From Bifidobacterium saimiriisciurei (GTDB taxonomy: Bacteria; Actinomycetota; Actinomycetes; Actinomycetales; Bifidobacteriaceae), in NCBI RefSeq assembly GCF_010667655.1, contig NZ_WHZU01000005.1:1-64000 (forward strand): a stretch of DNA of 64,000 nucleotides, read 5' to 3'. The notes beneath the pieces were generated by a model. That model did no database searches. It was not told the DNA's origin and saw only the letters and a list, made by a program, of their open reading frames with translations. Made by a program: the position numbers and the translations under genes. How positions within the stretch are numbered: the stretch's first letter is position 1; every line of letters starts with the position of its first letter. Below are positions 16,536-27,209 of this stretch, one piece after another.

Positions 16536-18227
16536 TTACAGCGCCAACGGCTTGACCAGCGGGAAGGTGATGGTCTCGCGGATCGTGGCGCCGGTCAGGG
16601 CGATGAGCAGGCGGTCGATGCCCATGCCCATGCCGCCGGCCGGGGGCATGCCCACGCCGAGGGCCTCGAGGAAGTCCTCGTCGATGTCGCAGGCCTCCTC
16701 GTCGCCAGCCAGTGCGTCCTTGGCCTGGGCCACGAAGCGCTCGCGCTGCACGACGGGGTCGTTGAGCTCGGAGTAGCCGGTGGCCAGCTCGAAGCCGCGC
16801 ACGTAGAGGTCCCACTTCTCCACGACGCCGGGCTTGGAGCGGTGGCCCTTGACCAGCGGCGAGGTCTCGACCGGGAAGTCGCGCACGAAGGTGGGCTCGT
16901 AGAGCTTGTCCTCGTAGAAGTGCTCCCACAGGTGCTCGACGAGCTTGCCGTGGTTCTCCACGTCGTCGCGTTCGACGCCGAGCTTGTCGGCGATGGCGCC
17001 GAGGTGCTCCACGGAGGTGCCGGGGTGCTCGGGGCCGCCGTTGGGCACGATCTCCTCGCCGAGGGCCTCGGAGAGGGAGTCGTACATGCTGATGGTCCTC
17101 CATTCGCCGCCGAAGTCGTATTCGGTGCCGTCGAGCAGCGTGACCTTGTGCGAGCCGTAGACGTCCATGGCGGTCTTCTGCACGAGCTCCTTGACGAGGT
17201 CGCCGATGGTGTCGTACGTGCCGTACGCCTGGTAGGCCTCGACCATGGTGAACTCGGGGGCGTGCGTGGCGTCGACGCCCTCGTTGCGGAAGTCGCGGTT
17301 GATTTCGAACACGCGGTCGATGCCGCCGACGAGGCAGCGCTTGAGGAACAGCTCCGGCGCGATGCGCAGGTAGAGGTCGAGGTCGAACGCGTTCATGTGC
17401 GTGGTGAACGGGCGGGCCGCGGCGCCGCCGTGCACGGTCTGCAGCATCGGGGTCTCCACCTCGATGAAGTCGTGGCCGGCGAAGGTGTGGCGCAGCGAGG
17501 CGACGGCCTTGGAGCGGTTGCGCACCATGTTGCGGATGTTCTCGTCGGCGATCATGCCGATGTACGGCTTGCGCGTGCGGGTGTCCTCGTTGAGGTCCTT
17601 GTGCAGGGCGGGCAGCGGCTGCAGCGCCTTGGACGCGATGGCCCATTCGGTGGCGAACACGGAGAGCTCGCCCGTCTTGGATGCGATCACACGGCCGCGG
17701 ATGTACAGGTGGTCGCCGAGATCGACAAGCTGCTTGAACTGCTTGAGCGAATCGGCGCCGATCTCGCGCTTGGAGACCATGCCCTGGATCTTGGTGCCGT
17801 CGCCGGCGGAGAGCTGCACGAAGCACAGGCCGCCCGCGTTGCGCAGGAACAGCACGCGGCCGGCGATGCCGACCACGTCCTCGGTCTCGTCGCCCGGCTC
17901 GAGCTTGCCGTCGTACTTGGCACGCACGGCTTCGATGGTGTCGGTCACATCAAGATGGACCGGGTAGGGCTCCATGCCGTTGTTGAGCATCATGGCGCGC
18001 TTGGCGACGCGCATCTGCACCTGCTCGGAGTGGGCGAGCGGGCCGAACTCCTTGTTGGAGGGGTCGACGGCGTCATCGAGGGAGGCGCCGTTCCTCACGC
18101 GCTCGGTGATGGCGGCATCCTGCCTGAGGAGCATCTCGGCGCGTTCGACGGTGGTCATACGGGGAGCGGATTCCTGCTCGTTCTCGGCGGAATCAGCGAT
18201 GGGAGTGTTCTCATTCGACTCAGTCAT
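16536..18227 (-). CDS. lysS: Lysyl-tRNA synthetase, class II
   Basis: Charges tRNA-Lys. The 563-residue protein has an N-terminal OB-fold anticodon domain (VGIAGRVLFLRNAGGLCFVQL), then the class II core. Motif 1 includes FIEVETPML, motif 2 FEINRDFRNEGVDATHAPEFTMVE, and motif 3 GMGMGIDRLLIALTG. The first ~60 residues are an acidic extension rich in Glu/Asn/Ser. The start at MTESNENTP (18227) is chosen because the frame upstream is intergenic in character. Confidence 0.95.
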   Translation of the reverse strand: MTESNENTPIADSAENEQESAPRMTTVERAEMLLRQDAAITERVRNGASLDDAVDPSNKEFGPLAHSEQVQMRVAKRAMMLNNGMEPYPVHLDVTDTIEAVRAKYDGKLEPGDETEDVVGIAGRVLFLRNAGGLCFVQLSAGDGTKIQGMVSKREIGADSLKQFKQLVDLGDHLYIRGRVIASKTGELSVFATEWAIASKALQPLPALHKDLNEDTRTRKPYIGMIADENIRNMVRNRSKAVASLRHTFAGHDFIEVETPMLQTVHGGAAARPFTTHMNAFDLDLYLRIAPELFLKRCLVGGIDRVFEINRDFRNEGVDATHAPEFTMVEAYQAYGTYDTIGDLVKELVQKTAMDVYGSHKVTLLDGTEYDFGGEWRTISMYDSLSEALGEEIVPNGGPEHPGTSVEHLGAIADKLGVERDDVENHGKLVEHLWEHFYEDKLYEPTFVRDFPVETSPLVKGHRSKPGVVEKWDLYVRGFELATGYSELNDPVVQRERFVAQAKDALAGDEEACDIDEDFLEALGVGMPPAGGMGMGIDRLLIALTGATIRETITFPLVKPLAL

Positions 18228-18466
18228 ATCATCACAGTGTAGCGATGCGGCGATACACCGTCCTTCCGTCTGCGAACACCTGAGTTCCGTGATTTCTCCC
18301 GATCCGCTACACCCGAATCGGACCCCATTCGACCCGAAAAGCCCCACATGGCCAATGAGAAAACCGCAAAACTCGACCACTCGCGAGCGCGAATCCTTGA
18401 AATCATGCGCAACACGCCGATGTTTTGCCATAAATGACGACTCGTGTAATATCTATCGAGGTCTTA

Positions 18467-18543
<77 letters not shown>

Positions 18544-18546
18544 GAC

Positions 18547-18577
18547 AAAAACCCCGCTCATTGCGAGCGGGGTTTTT
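18547..18577 (+). terminator. tRNA-Pro terminator
   Basis: AAAAACCCCGCT pairs with AGCGGGGTTTTT immediately after the tRNA. Confidence 0.9.
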
Positions 18578-18676
18578 CATTATCTTCGCAACAGGCATCA
18601 CGCCATTCGGATACCGGAAATCCGATGTCAGGGAAAAGACGGAAAAGACACCATATACAATCCCGGAAGAGGCATC

Positions 18677-19864
18677 ATGAAGAAGAGTCTTATCGCACTG
18701 GCGTTCGGCGCATTCGCCCTCGGCGCCGCGGAGTTCGTGATGATGGGCATCCTCTCGCAGGCGGCCCGCGACATGCACGTCACCATTCCCCAGGCCGGTC
18801 ATTTCATCTCCGCATACGCCATCGGCGTATGCGTCGGCACGCTCATCCTCGTGTTCGGACGACGCATCCCGCCGAAGCGGCTCATCCTGCTGTTCATGGT
18901 GCTGGTCGTCGTCGGCAACGCCATGTCCGCGTTCTCCGTCAACGCCGGAATGCTCGTCGTCGCCCGATTCATCTCCGGCCTGCCGCACGGCGCATTCTTC
19001 GGCACGGCCACGCTCATCGCCAAGACCGTCTCCGACAAAGGCAAGGAGGCGCAGTCCGTCTCCGTGATGGTGGCCGGCCAGACCATCGCCAACATGCTCG
19101 GCGTGCCCGCCGGCACCATGCTCGGCGAATTCCTCTCCTGGAGGCTTGCATTCGGCGCGCTCGCCGCATGGGCGGCCGTCACCATCGCACTCGCGCTCGC
19201 CTGGATTCCGGCGCTGCCCGCCGTGAAGGACGTCGGCCTGGGAGGCCAGTTCGAGTTCCTGCGCAAGCGCGGCCCCTGGCTCATCCTCGCCGCGGTGTTC
19301 CTCGGCAATTCCGGCGTGTTCTGCTGGTGGAGCTACGTCTCCCCCTGGCTGACCAACGTCGGCGATTATGCGCCGGGCTCCGTGCCGATGCTCATGATGC
19401 TCGCCGGCTTCGGCATGGTCGTCGGCGGACTCGTCGGCGGCAGGATCTGCGATGCATGGCGCTACGCCGGCACCGCCGCGCTCGGTCAGGCCTTCTCCAT
19501 GATCGGCCTGGTCATCATCTTCTTCGTTTCCGGAGGCCACCTCGGCACCGCCGTCATGACGTTCGTCGTGGCGTTCGGCCTGTTCTTCGTCTCCTCGCCG
19601 CAGCAGCTGCTCATGGCCAACGCCGGCAAGGGCGGCGGCGAGCTCATCGGCGGCGCCGCGGTACAGGTCGCGTTCAATTTCGGCAACGCCGTCGGCTCCA
19701 TCATCGGCGGCGCCGCGCTGAACGCCACCGGCATGGACTACCACTATCCCGCGCTGGCCGGTGCGCCGCTGGCCCTGCTGGCCGTCGTCTGCCTCGCCGT
19801 GTATTCGATGCGCCACGAGACCGACACCGGCGCCTACGAACGCATGCGCCGCATCGAGGTGTGA
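18677..19864 (+). CDS. MFS transporter, AraJ/drug-exporter type
   Basis: A 395-residue major facilitator protein with twelve likely helices. It shows the AraJ/YdhP-type N-terminus LALGAFALGAAEFVMMGIL and the motif-C-like GVPAGTMLGEFLSWR in helix 5. These proteins export sugars or drugs. The substrate cannot be told. GGAAGAGG before the ATG at 18677 sets the start. The frame extends upstream through the tRNA and is not coding there. A second member of this subgroup lies at 27210-28514. Confidence 0.87.
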   Translation: MKKSLIALAFGAFALGAAEFVMMGILSQAARDMHVTIPQAGHFISAYAIGVCVGTLILVFGRRIPPKRLILLFMVLVVVGNAMSAFSVNAGMLVVARFISGLPHGAFFGTATLIAKTVSDKGKEAQSVSVMVAGQTIANMLGVPAGTMLGEFLSWRLAFGALAAWAAVTIALALAWIPALPAVKDVGLGGQFEFLRKRGPWLILAAVFLGNSGVFCWWSYVSPWLTNVGDYAPGSVPMLMMLAGFGMVVGGLVGGRICDAWRYAGTAALGQAFSMIGLVIIFFVSGGHLGTAVMTFVVAFGLFFVSSPQQLLMANAGKGGGELIGGAAVQVAFNFGNAVGSIIGGAALNATGMDYHYPALAGAPLALLAVVCLAVYSMRHETDTGAYERMRRIEV

Positions 19865-20007
19865 CGGAGGATATTGCCCGCGACGATATCGCTGTGGGTA
19901 ATATCACACGGTTTTCGTGCCCCTCCCCTGTTTCCCGCGTCTGCCGCCATCTAGACTTGACGTGGATATGATTACCCGCTATCGATCACCGAAATCAAGG
20001 GGGATGC

Positions 20008-22116
20008 ATGGGCAACGAAGCGTTTGACGTCAACGGTTTCATTCAGGGTCTCGACGCGATCTTCTCCGCGCATGACGCGGCCACGAAGGCCGAGCCGTAT
20101 CTGCTGGATTCGCTGGCCGAGGCGCGTCGGCTCGCCGACGACGCCGGCCAGCTGACCGTCATCAACGAGCTGCTGGGATTCTACCGTTCGCAGGGCCGCC
20201 ACGACGACAACCTGCCGCTGGTGAAGGAGTCGCTGGAACTGGCGAAGCGCATGGGGCTCGAGGGCAGCGATGCGTGGGCGACGACGCTCATCAACGCGGC
20301 CACGGCCACGCGCGCGGCCGGCAAGTACGACGAGGCCGAGAAACTCTACCGCGAGGCGTTGGAGTCCAGCGAGAAGACGCTGCCGCCGACCGACCGTCGT
20401 CTGGCGGCGCTGCACAACAACCTGTCGATTCTCTACAGCGAGACGAACCGTCTGGAGCCTGCAGAGCAGGAACTGCGCAAGGCATTGTCGATCCTTGAAT
20501 CGTCGAGCGTGAACGTGACCGAGGATGTGGACGTGGCGTCCACGCACACGAATCTCGCCCTGATCCTCATGAACGAGGGACGTGACGACGAGGCCCTCAA
20601 GCACGCGGCCGAGGCGCTGCGCATCTACAAGCGCGGCCATCTGGAGAACAGCGCGCACTTCGCGTCGGCGCTGGCCGGCTACGCGCAGGCCTGCTTCCAC
20701 GCCGGCGACCTGGCGAACGCGGTGCGCGCCTACCGCAAGTCGCTGTCCGTGATCGAGGAATGCTACGGCCACAACGACTACTACACAATCACGAAGGAGA
20801 ATCTCGACAGCGTCGAGGCCGCCGCCGCCAAGGCCGGCGCCGCCGTGCCGGACGACGACGGCTCCGATTTCTGGGATGACGAGAGCTCGCGGTTCGCCGA
20901 CGATTCGGCGACCGCGACGAAGCTGGCGGGCGCGGCGCAGTCGTTCGACTGGCATGTGGACCAGGAGCGTCAGGCGATGACGTCGTCGGCCGCGCAGGCC
21001 GGCGCCGGCGCGACCGCGTCCGGCACGCCAACGTCGTCGGCCGCGGCTCCGGCCGCACCGGCCGCCAAACCCGTCGCCACGGCCCGTCCGGCCATCACCG
21101 GACTGAAGCTGGCGAAGGAATACTGGAAGAACTGCGGCAAGCCGATGATCGCCGACCGCTATCCGGAGTACAAGGGCCGCATCGCCGCCGGTCTGGTCGG
21201 CCACGGTTCGGAATGCTACGGATTCGACGACGAGATCTCGCAGGACCACGACTTCGGCCCACGCTTCTGCATGTGGCTGACCGACGAGGACTACGCGAAG
21301 ATCGGCGAGCAGCTGCAGCACGACTACGAGACGCTGCTGCCGAAGGAGTTCATGGGCTTTACGGTGAAGGGCGCCGATTCGGCGACGCCGCGCGCGCAGG
21401 GGGCGTCACGCCGCGAGGGCGCGTTCTCCATCGGCGACTTCTTCGAGGGCATCACCGGCTATCGCGAGGCGCCCGGCGACGACCCCGCCAAGGCGCACGA
21501 GTGGCTGATGCTCGACGAGGCGACGCTGGCCGCCGCCACCAACGGTCAGATCTTCGCCGATCCTCTGGGCGCGTTCTCCAAGACCCGGCAGGGTTTCAAG
21601 GACATGCCCGACGACGTGCGCATCGCGTTGCTCTCGCGGCGCATCGGCATGATCTCGCAGGCCGGGCAGTACAACTTCCCGCGCATGATCAAGCGCGGCG
21701 ACGGCGCGGCCGCATGGCTGTCCATCGAGGAGTTCGTCAAGGCGGTCTCGTCGTTCGTATATCTCATCAATGAGCCGATCACCGTGGGATACCTACCGTA
21801 TTACAAGTGGCAGTTCGCCGCGCTGCGCAAGCTGTGCCGCGGACCGGTCACGCGCATGGACGATGCAGCCGGGCAGCTGGAGACGCTGCTGCGGCTCTCC
21901 TCGGCGGCCTGCTTCGGCGGCGCCGGATTCGGCGAGGGCGGCAAGGGCGCGGGCCCGGTCGTCAGGCAGGTGACGGAGGTCATCGACCATCTGTGCGCCG
22001 AGGTACTTACGGAGCTGCGCCGCGACGGACTGACCCGCAGCGACGAGACGTTCCTCGAATGGCAGCGCCCGTACGTGGAGGAGCACATCGCCAACCCCTG
22101 GCTCAAGAGCCTGTAG
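20008..22116 (+). CDS. TPR protein with C-terminal DUF4037
   Basis: A 702-residue cytosolic protein. Residues ~30-270 are tetratricopeptide repeats (for example GKYDEAEKLYREALESSEKTL). A low-complexity Ala/Pro/Asp linker follows to about 355, then a DUF4037 domain. Its GHGSECYGFDDEISQDHDFGP resembles the GS...D.D motif of nucleotidyltransferase folds, so transfer of a nucleotide or a sensing role is possible. AAGGGGG precedes the ATG. The DUF4125 gene follows after 35 bp, and the two probably form one operon. The biological role is unknown. Confidence 0.85.
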   Translation: MGNEAFDVNGFIQGLDAIFSAHDAATKAEPYLLDSLAEARRLADDAGQLTVINELLGFYRSQGRHDDNLPLVKESLELAKRMGLEGSDAWATTLINAATATRAAGKYDEAEKLYREALESSEKTLPPTDRRLAALHNNLSILYSETNRLEPAEQELRKALSILESSSVNVTEDVDVASTHTNLALILMNEGRDDEALKHAAEALRIYKRGHLENSAHFASALAGYAQACFHAGDLANAVRAYRKSLSVIEECYGHNDYYTITKENLDSVEAAAAKAGAAVPDDDGSDFWDDESSRFADDSATATKLAGAAQSFDWHVDQERQAMTSSAAQAGAGATASGTPTSSAAAPAAPAAKPVATARPAITGLKLAKEYWKNCGKPMIADRYPEYKGRIAAGLVGHGSECYGFDDEISQDHDFGPRFCMWLTDEDYAKIGEQLQHDYETLLPKEFMGFTVKGADSATPRAQGASRREGAFSIGDFFEGITGYREAPGDDPAKAHEWLMLDEATLAAATNGQIFADPLGAFSKTRQGFKDMPDDVRIALLSRRIGMISQAGQYNFPRMIKRGDGAAAWLSIEEFVKAVSSFVYLINEPITVGYLPYYKWQFAALRKLCRGPVTRMDDAAGQLETLLRLSSAACFGGAGFGEGGKGAGPVVRQVTEVIDHLCAEVLTELRRDGLTRSDETFLEWQRPYVEEHIANPWLKSL

Positions 22117-22151
22117 AACGAACCATCCGTAACATCCAGACAAGGAAAGAC

Positions 22152-22844
22152 ATGTCCGAGACCAACGCAACCCACGAAAGCGCCGACCATACGCTCACCA
22201 GCACGCTGTGGTACGACGAGCAGAGCGACATCAACGAGCAGGCGCATAAGGCCGAGCTCATCGTCCGCCACGAATGGAACCAGTTCCAGGAGGTCAACAA
22301 CCAGGGAGGCCGCGCCAACTGCCAGGGCAACTGGCCGACGTTCCATCAGATGCGCATCAGCCAGTTCCTCACCTGGCGCATCGACCTGCTCGACAGCTAC
22401 GCGCAGGACCTCGACGACGCCGACAAGGAAGGCCGCAACCTGCTGACCGAGAAGTACGCGCGCATGATGGAATCCACCGAGCCGGAACGCTACCACAAGG
22501 AGCTCGAACCCTCGCTGCCGAAGCTCGACCATGAGCGCGTGGAGGCGCAGGAGGCCGTCATCAAACAACAGGTCGAATGGGCGCGCGAGTTCCGCGAGCG
22601 CTACCCCAAGCTCGGCGAGGCGATGCGCGTGCTGACCACCGATCAGGACGAAATCGGCACGACGTCGTTCGAGACGTATCTGCGCGGCGAGCTCGGCACG
22701 TATTCCGACCGCACGTTCCACAAGTACGCGCTGATGATCATCGACCTGCGCAACGCTGGCGTGAACATCACCGAGCAGACCATCGCCACGACGGTGATCC
22801 TCGGCGGCTTCGACGGTCTTGACGAGGCCGAGGCCGCGCAGTAG
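22152..22844 (+). CDS. DUF4125 family protein
   Basis: A 230-residue soluble, mostly helical protein. Recognisable family stretches are VRHEWNQFQEVNNQGGRANCQ and NWPTFHQMRISQFLTW. AAGGAAAGAC precedes the ATG. It sits 35 bp downstream of the TPR-DUF4037 gene. I recall the two families as neighbours elsewhere, which suggests a shared process. No enzymatic motif is evident. Confidence 0.82.
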   Translation: MSETNATHESADHTLTSTLWYDEQSDINEQAHKAELIVRHEWNQFQEVNNQGGRANCQGNWPTFHQMRISQFLTWRIDLLDSYAQDLDDADKEGRNLLTEKYARMMESTEPERYHKELEPSLPKLDHERVEAQEAVIKQQVEWAREFRERYPKLGEAMRVLTTDQDEIGTTSFETYLRGELGTYSDRTFHKYALMIIDLRNAGVNITEQTIATTVILGGFDGLDEAEAAQ

Positions 22845-22920
22845 TCACGCGGCAGTCGCCACGCGTCTGTTTGCATCCGGACTAACGGACACGACGGACA
22901 CAGCACGAACCGAATCCATA

Positions 22921-22954
22921 CGGGCCGGGACCGGTATCATACGGTCCCGGCCCG
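22921..22954 (+). terminator. Hairpin ending the DUF4037/DUF4125 operon
   Basis: A perfect 13-bp stem CGGGCCGGGACCG/CGGTCCCGGCCCG with an 8-nt loop. It has no U-run. Confidence 0.55.
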
Positions 22955-23031
22955 ATGCGTCCGACGGACTATGGGTGCGAAACGGCAGAATCGTCCCGGC
23001 CGATAGGGTTTTCCTATATGTGGAATAGGTA

Positions 23032-23060
23032 TTCACTTGGGAGGCAATCTGACCTATGAT
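23032..23060 (+). promoter_or_regulatory. Candidate gdhA promoter
   Basis: TTCACT (23032-23037), a 17-bp spacer and TATGAT (23055-23060), leaving a leader of about 120 nt before gdhA. No gene is seen in 22955-23190. Confidence 0.35.
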
Positions 23061-23121
23061 GAGACTGTTCTCACCAATCAGAGCGTTGCCGCCCTTCCCC
23101 GCGATTACGTCACGACCATGA

Positions 23122-24537
<1,416 letters not shown>

Positions 24538-24636
24538 TCGGCACTGCCGTGCTGTGATCAACGCATCCATCATCGTTCGGTGATCGTCAAGCCGTCCTCG
24601 TAAGACGACCCGGTGATTTCCGACGATTACGGATCC

Positions 24637-24672
24637 GATGCCCATCATCCGCCGTATGCGATGATGGGCATC
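24637..24672 (+). terminator. gdhA terminator hairpin
   Basis: GATGCCCATCAT pairs perfectly with ATGATGGGCATC around a 12-nt loop. Confidence 0.55.
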
Positions 24673-24809
24673 GTCATATCATGATCGCCTGCCGTCATTA
24701 CCGTCAATCCATACAAAATCGAACCTTTCCGTAACCGGAAGACGAACGGGACCTTGCCAATCGCCATGAGAGCCCGCCGCGCGCATTCCTTCGTAATAGA
24801 GTGGTGTCT

Positions 24810-26243
24810 ATGACCCTTCGATTTCGCGATAACGGCACGTTCCGCGTGCTGCAGATGGCCGACATCCAGGACGGCCCGAACGTCAACGAGGACACGATCC
24901 GCCTGATTCGCGAGGCCATCGCGGTCGCCGACCCGGACCTCATCGTACTCACCGGCGACCAGATTCGCGGATACGATCCCGCCTTCATCGACACGTTCCT
25001 GCGACGGCGCGGCGACAGGCCGGGCGCCCACGTGCGTTCGGTCACGAAGTTCGAGGCGGCCGTGCAGGGCGTACATCCCGAAGACGTCGACGCCGTGACG
25101 GCCATGAACCATACGCGCGAGAAGGTGCGCGAGGCGTTCGCCTCGTTCCTCGAGCCGGCCACGACCGCCGGCGTGCCGTTCGCCGCCACCTACGGCAACC
25201 ACGACTTCCAATGCGGCGTGCTCGCCGACGAGCAGGACGACATGTACCGCGAATTCCCCGGCTGCCTGAACCCGCGCAGCACGCCGGACACCCCGAGCGC
25301 GCTGGCCGCCGACCATGCGGACCCGCTGGCCTGCGAACCGGGCACGTTCGCACTGCCGGTCGAAGCTTCCGACGACAGCGGCCGCATCGCCATGAGCGTG
25401 ATGATGGTGAACTCCGGCGACTACGCCGGCGAGGCGGGCGACGAGGACGGCGAGCCCGGACCATACATGGAGAACGACGAGACGGCCAGGGAGCAGCATC
25501 CGATCACCTTCAGCCTGTATGCGAACCATTCGCGCGCCATCGACCTCGCCGACAGCGCCGGCTACGGCTCCCCCAGCCCCAAGGCCATCCGGTGGATCGG
25601 CGACGTGCAGCGGCACCTGGGCGAGCGCAACGGCGACGGCAGGCCGGTGCCGTCCATCGCGTTCCAGCACATTCCCCCGCAGGAGTTCTACCAGTGCCTG
25701 CGCGAGGTTCCCGCATGGACCCCGTATGCGGTGGAGGGCGCCCGTGCCTTCGCCGGAAAATGCTACCTGCTTGACGATTCGAAATGCCGTCCCGGCTCCA
25801 TGCTCGGCGAGGCCATCGGCTGCGCCGACACGAACTGCGGCGAGGTGGAGGCCATGCGCGAGGCCGGCGGCTATTTCGCCCTGTTCGCCGGCCACGACCA
25901 CAAGAACGCGTTCGTCGGCCGCGTGGACGGCTTCGACCTCGGCTATGCGCCGACCTGCGGCTTCACGTCATACGGGCCGAAGTCGGCATTGCGCGGCATC
26001 CGCCTGTTCACGTTCCATGAGGACGATCCGGCCGCCTACGACACCCGCATGCTCACGTACGGCGAGCTTATCGGCCGTCATAGCGGCAACGAGGTGCGTG
26101 TGTTCGTCGGCGACCATCTGGTGACCGACGGCGCCTCGCTGCGCAACGAACTGCGCAAGCCGAAGGTCGCGGCGACGGTCGCGTTCTCCGGCGCCGCGCT
26201 CGCCCATGTCATATGGCACGGGTTGATTCGGCGGCGGCACTAG
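24810..26243 (+). CDS. Calcineurin-like metallophosphoesterase
   Basis: A 477-residue protein with the metal-binding motifs of the family in order: MADIQDGP (the usual D-x-H has Gln), LTGDQIRGYD, YGNHDFQCG, an interior His (AFQHIPPQEFY), and AGHDHKNAF. It has no signal peptide. The C-terminus has a mildly hydrophobic stretch ending RRRH. The likely activity is a phosphodiesterase or phosphatase of unknown substrate. GTG codons at 24801 and 24804 are alternative starts. It converges on the HAD gene 7 bp away. Confidence 0.85.
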   Translation: MTLRFRDNGTFRVLQMADIQDGPNVNEDTIRLIREAIAVADPDLIVLTGDQIRGYDPAFIDTFLRRRGDRPGAHVRSVTKFEAAVQGVHPEDVDAVTAMNHTREKVREAFASFLEPATTAGVPFAATYGNHDFQCGVLADEQDDMYREFPGCLNPRSTPDTPSALAADHADPLACEPGTFALPVEASDDSGRIAMSVMMVNSGDYAGEAGDEDGEPGPYMENDETAREQHPITFSLYANHSRAIDLADSAGYGSPSPKAIRWIGDVQRHLGERNGDGRPVPSIAFQHIPPQEFYQCLREVPAWTPYAVEGARAFAGKCYLLDDSKCRPGSMLGEAIGCADTNCGEVEAMREAGGYFALFAGHDHKNAFVGRVDGFDLGYAPTCGFTSYGPKSALRGIRLFTFHEDDPAAYDTRMLTYGELIGRHSGNEVRVFVGDHLVTDGASLRNELRKPKVAATVAFSGAALAHVIWHGLIRRRH

Positions 26244-26250
26244 TCCGACG

Positions 26251-26910
26251 CTAGAGCCGCACCCCCGCCTGCGCCAGCTGCGTGCGGGCGTCCATCGCGT
26301 TGACGAATACGAACGATTGGAATCCGGCGTCGCGGGCCGCCTCAACGTTCCACGGCTTGTCGTCGATGAACACCGACCGCGCCGGGTCGACGTCGAATCG
26401 TTCGGCGGCCAGCTCGTAGATGCGCCGGTCCGGCTTCTTGAGCCGTTCCACGGATGAAACGACCACATCGTTCAGCAGTCTCATCGCCGGATACTGCGAC
26501 TGCGCGTACTCGACGGCGTCGGCGGTGAAGTTCGTCAGGCCCCATGTGGGCATGCCGCGCGTATGCAGCAGTTCGAGCAGCGTGTCCATGCCGGGGATCA
26601 TGCCGCGGAAGGCGAGCTCGCGATGGGCGAGATATAGATCGAACGCGTTCTCGTCAGCCTCTCCCCCATGATGGGCGCGATAGTCGGCGGCCGCCTCGGC
26701 GGCGTCCATACCGGCGTCGAGCAGGCCGTCGTAATGCCAGAACCCATAGTCGGCGTCCTCGTCGTAGAAGCGCTTCCATACGTCGATGGACGACTGCTCG
26801 GCGAACAGGTCGTAGGTGCCGCCCTTGGGGTCCCATTGCAGCAGCACGTCGCAGAAATCGAAGATGACGTTGATCTCGTCGGATTTGCGGCTTTTCGGCG
26901 TATACGGCAT
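26251..26910 (-). CDS. HAD-superfamily hydrolase
   Basis: A 219-residue cytosolic HAD subfamily IA protein. Motif I is VIFDFCDVLL, with nucleophile Asp18 and Cys20 where many members have the acid/base Asp. Motif II is TWGLTNFTAD, the lysine is in RLKKPDRRIYE, and motif III is VFIDDKPWNVEAARDAGF. The YihX-type branch also lacks the second Asp, so activity is not excluded. AGGGGGA precedes the ATG. The substrate is unknown. Confidence 0.85.
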   Translation of the reverse strand: MPYTPKSRKSDEINVIFDFCDVLLQWDPKGGTYDLFAEQSSIDVWKRFYDEDADYGFWHYDGLLDAGMDAAEAAADYRAHHGGEADENAFDLYLAHRELAFRGMIPGMDTLLELLHTRGMPTWGLTNFTADAVEYAQSQYPAMRLLNDVVVSSVERLKKPDRRIYELAAERFDVDPARSVFIDDKPWNVEAARDAGFQSFVFVNAMDARTQLAQAGVRL

Positions 26911-26995
26911 GGAATCCCCCTGATATCGGTTGCTACTAGGCCACTGTACTCCCTGCCGGCGTTCGCTCTTTTCATCGGTCCGTAACGAGCGAACG

Positions 26996-27026
26996 AAAAA
27001 GGCTCCCGGGCGACAACCCGGGAGCC
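26996..27026 (-). terminator. tRNA-Ser terminator
   Basis: GGCTCCCGGG pairs with CCCGGGAGCC, and TTTTT follows on the minus strand. Confidence 0.85.
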
Positions 27027-27028
27027 GT

Positions 27029-27116
27029 TGGCGGACAGGGCGAGATTCGAACTCGCGGAAGCTTGCGCTTCAACGGTTTTCAAGACCGTCTCTTTAGACC
27101 GCTCAGACACCTGTCC
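27029..27116 (-). tRNA. tRNA-Ser (UGA)
   Basis: An 88-nt cloverleaf with the long variable arm of serine tRNAs (GAAGCGCAAGCTTC). The acceptor GGACAGG pairs with CCTGTCC, the anticodon loop is CTTGAAA (anticodon TGA), and the 3' CCA is encoded. Confidence 0.95.
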
Positions 27117-27209
27117 ATGTGATGCGCGGACGCCGCAGGCGACGTCCGCGTGAAAGCACGCGTTACATCATAATCCATAACGCGGGTTTCGACAAACCGT
27201 ACGGAAACG

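Noticed and set aside
24645-25901. A 418-residue minus-strand ORF
   Set aside because: It is antisense to the metallophosphoesterase, has shadow composition and no domain.
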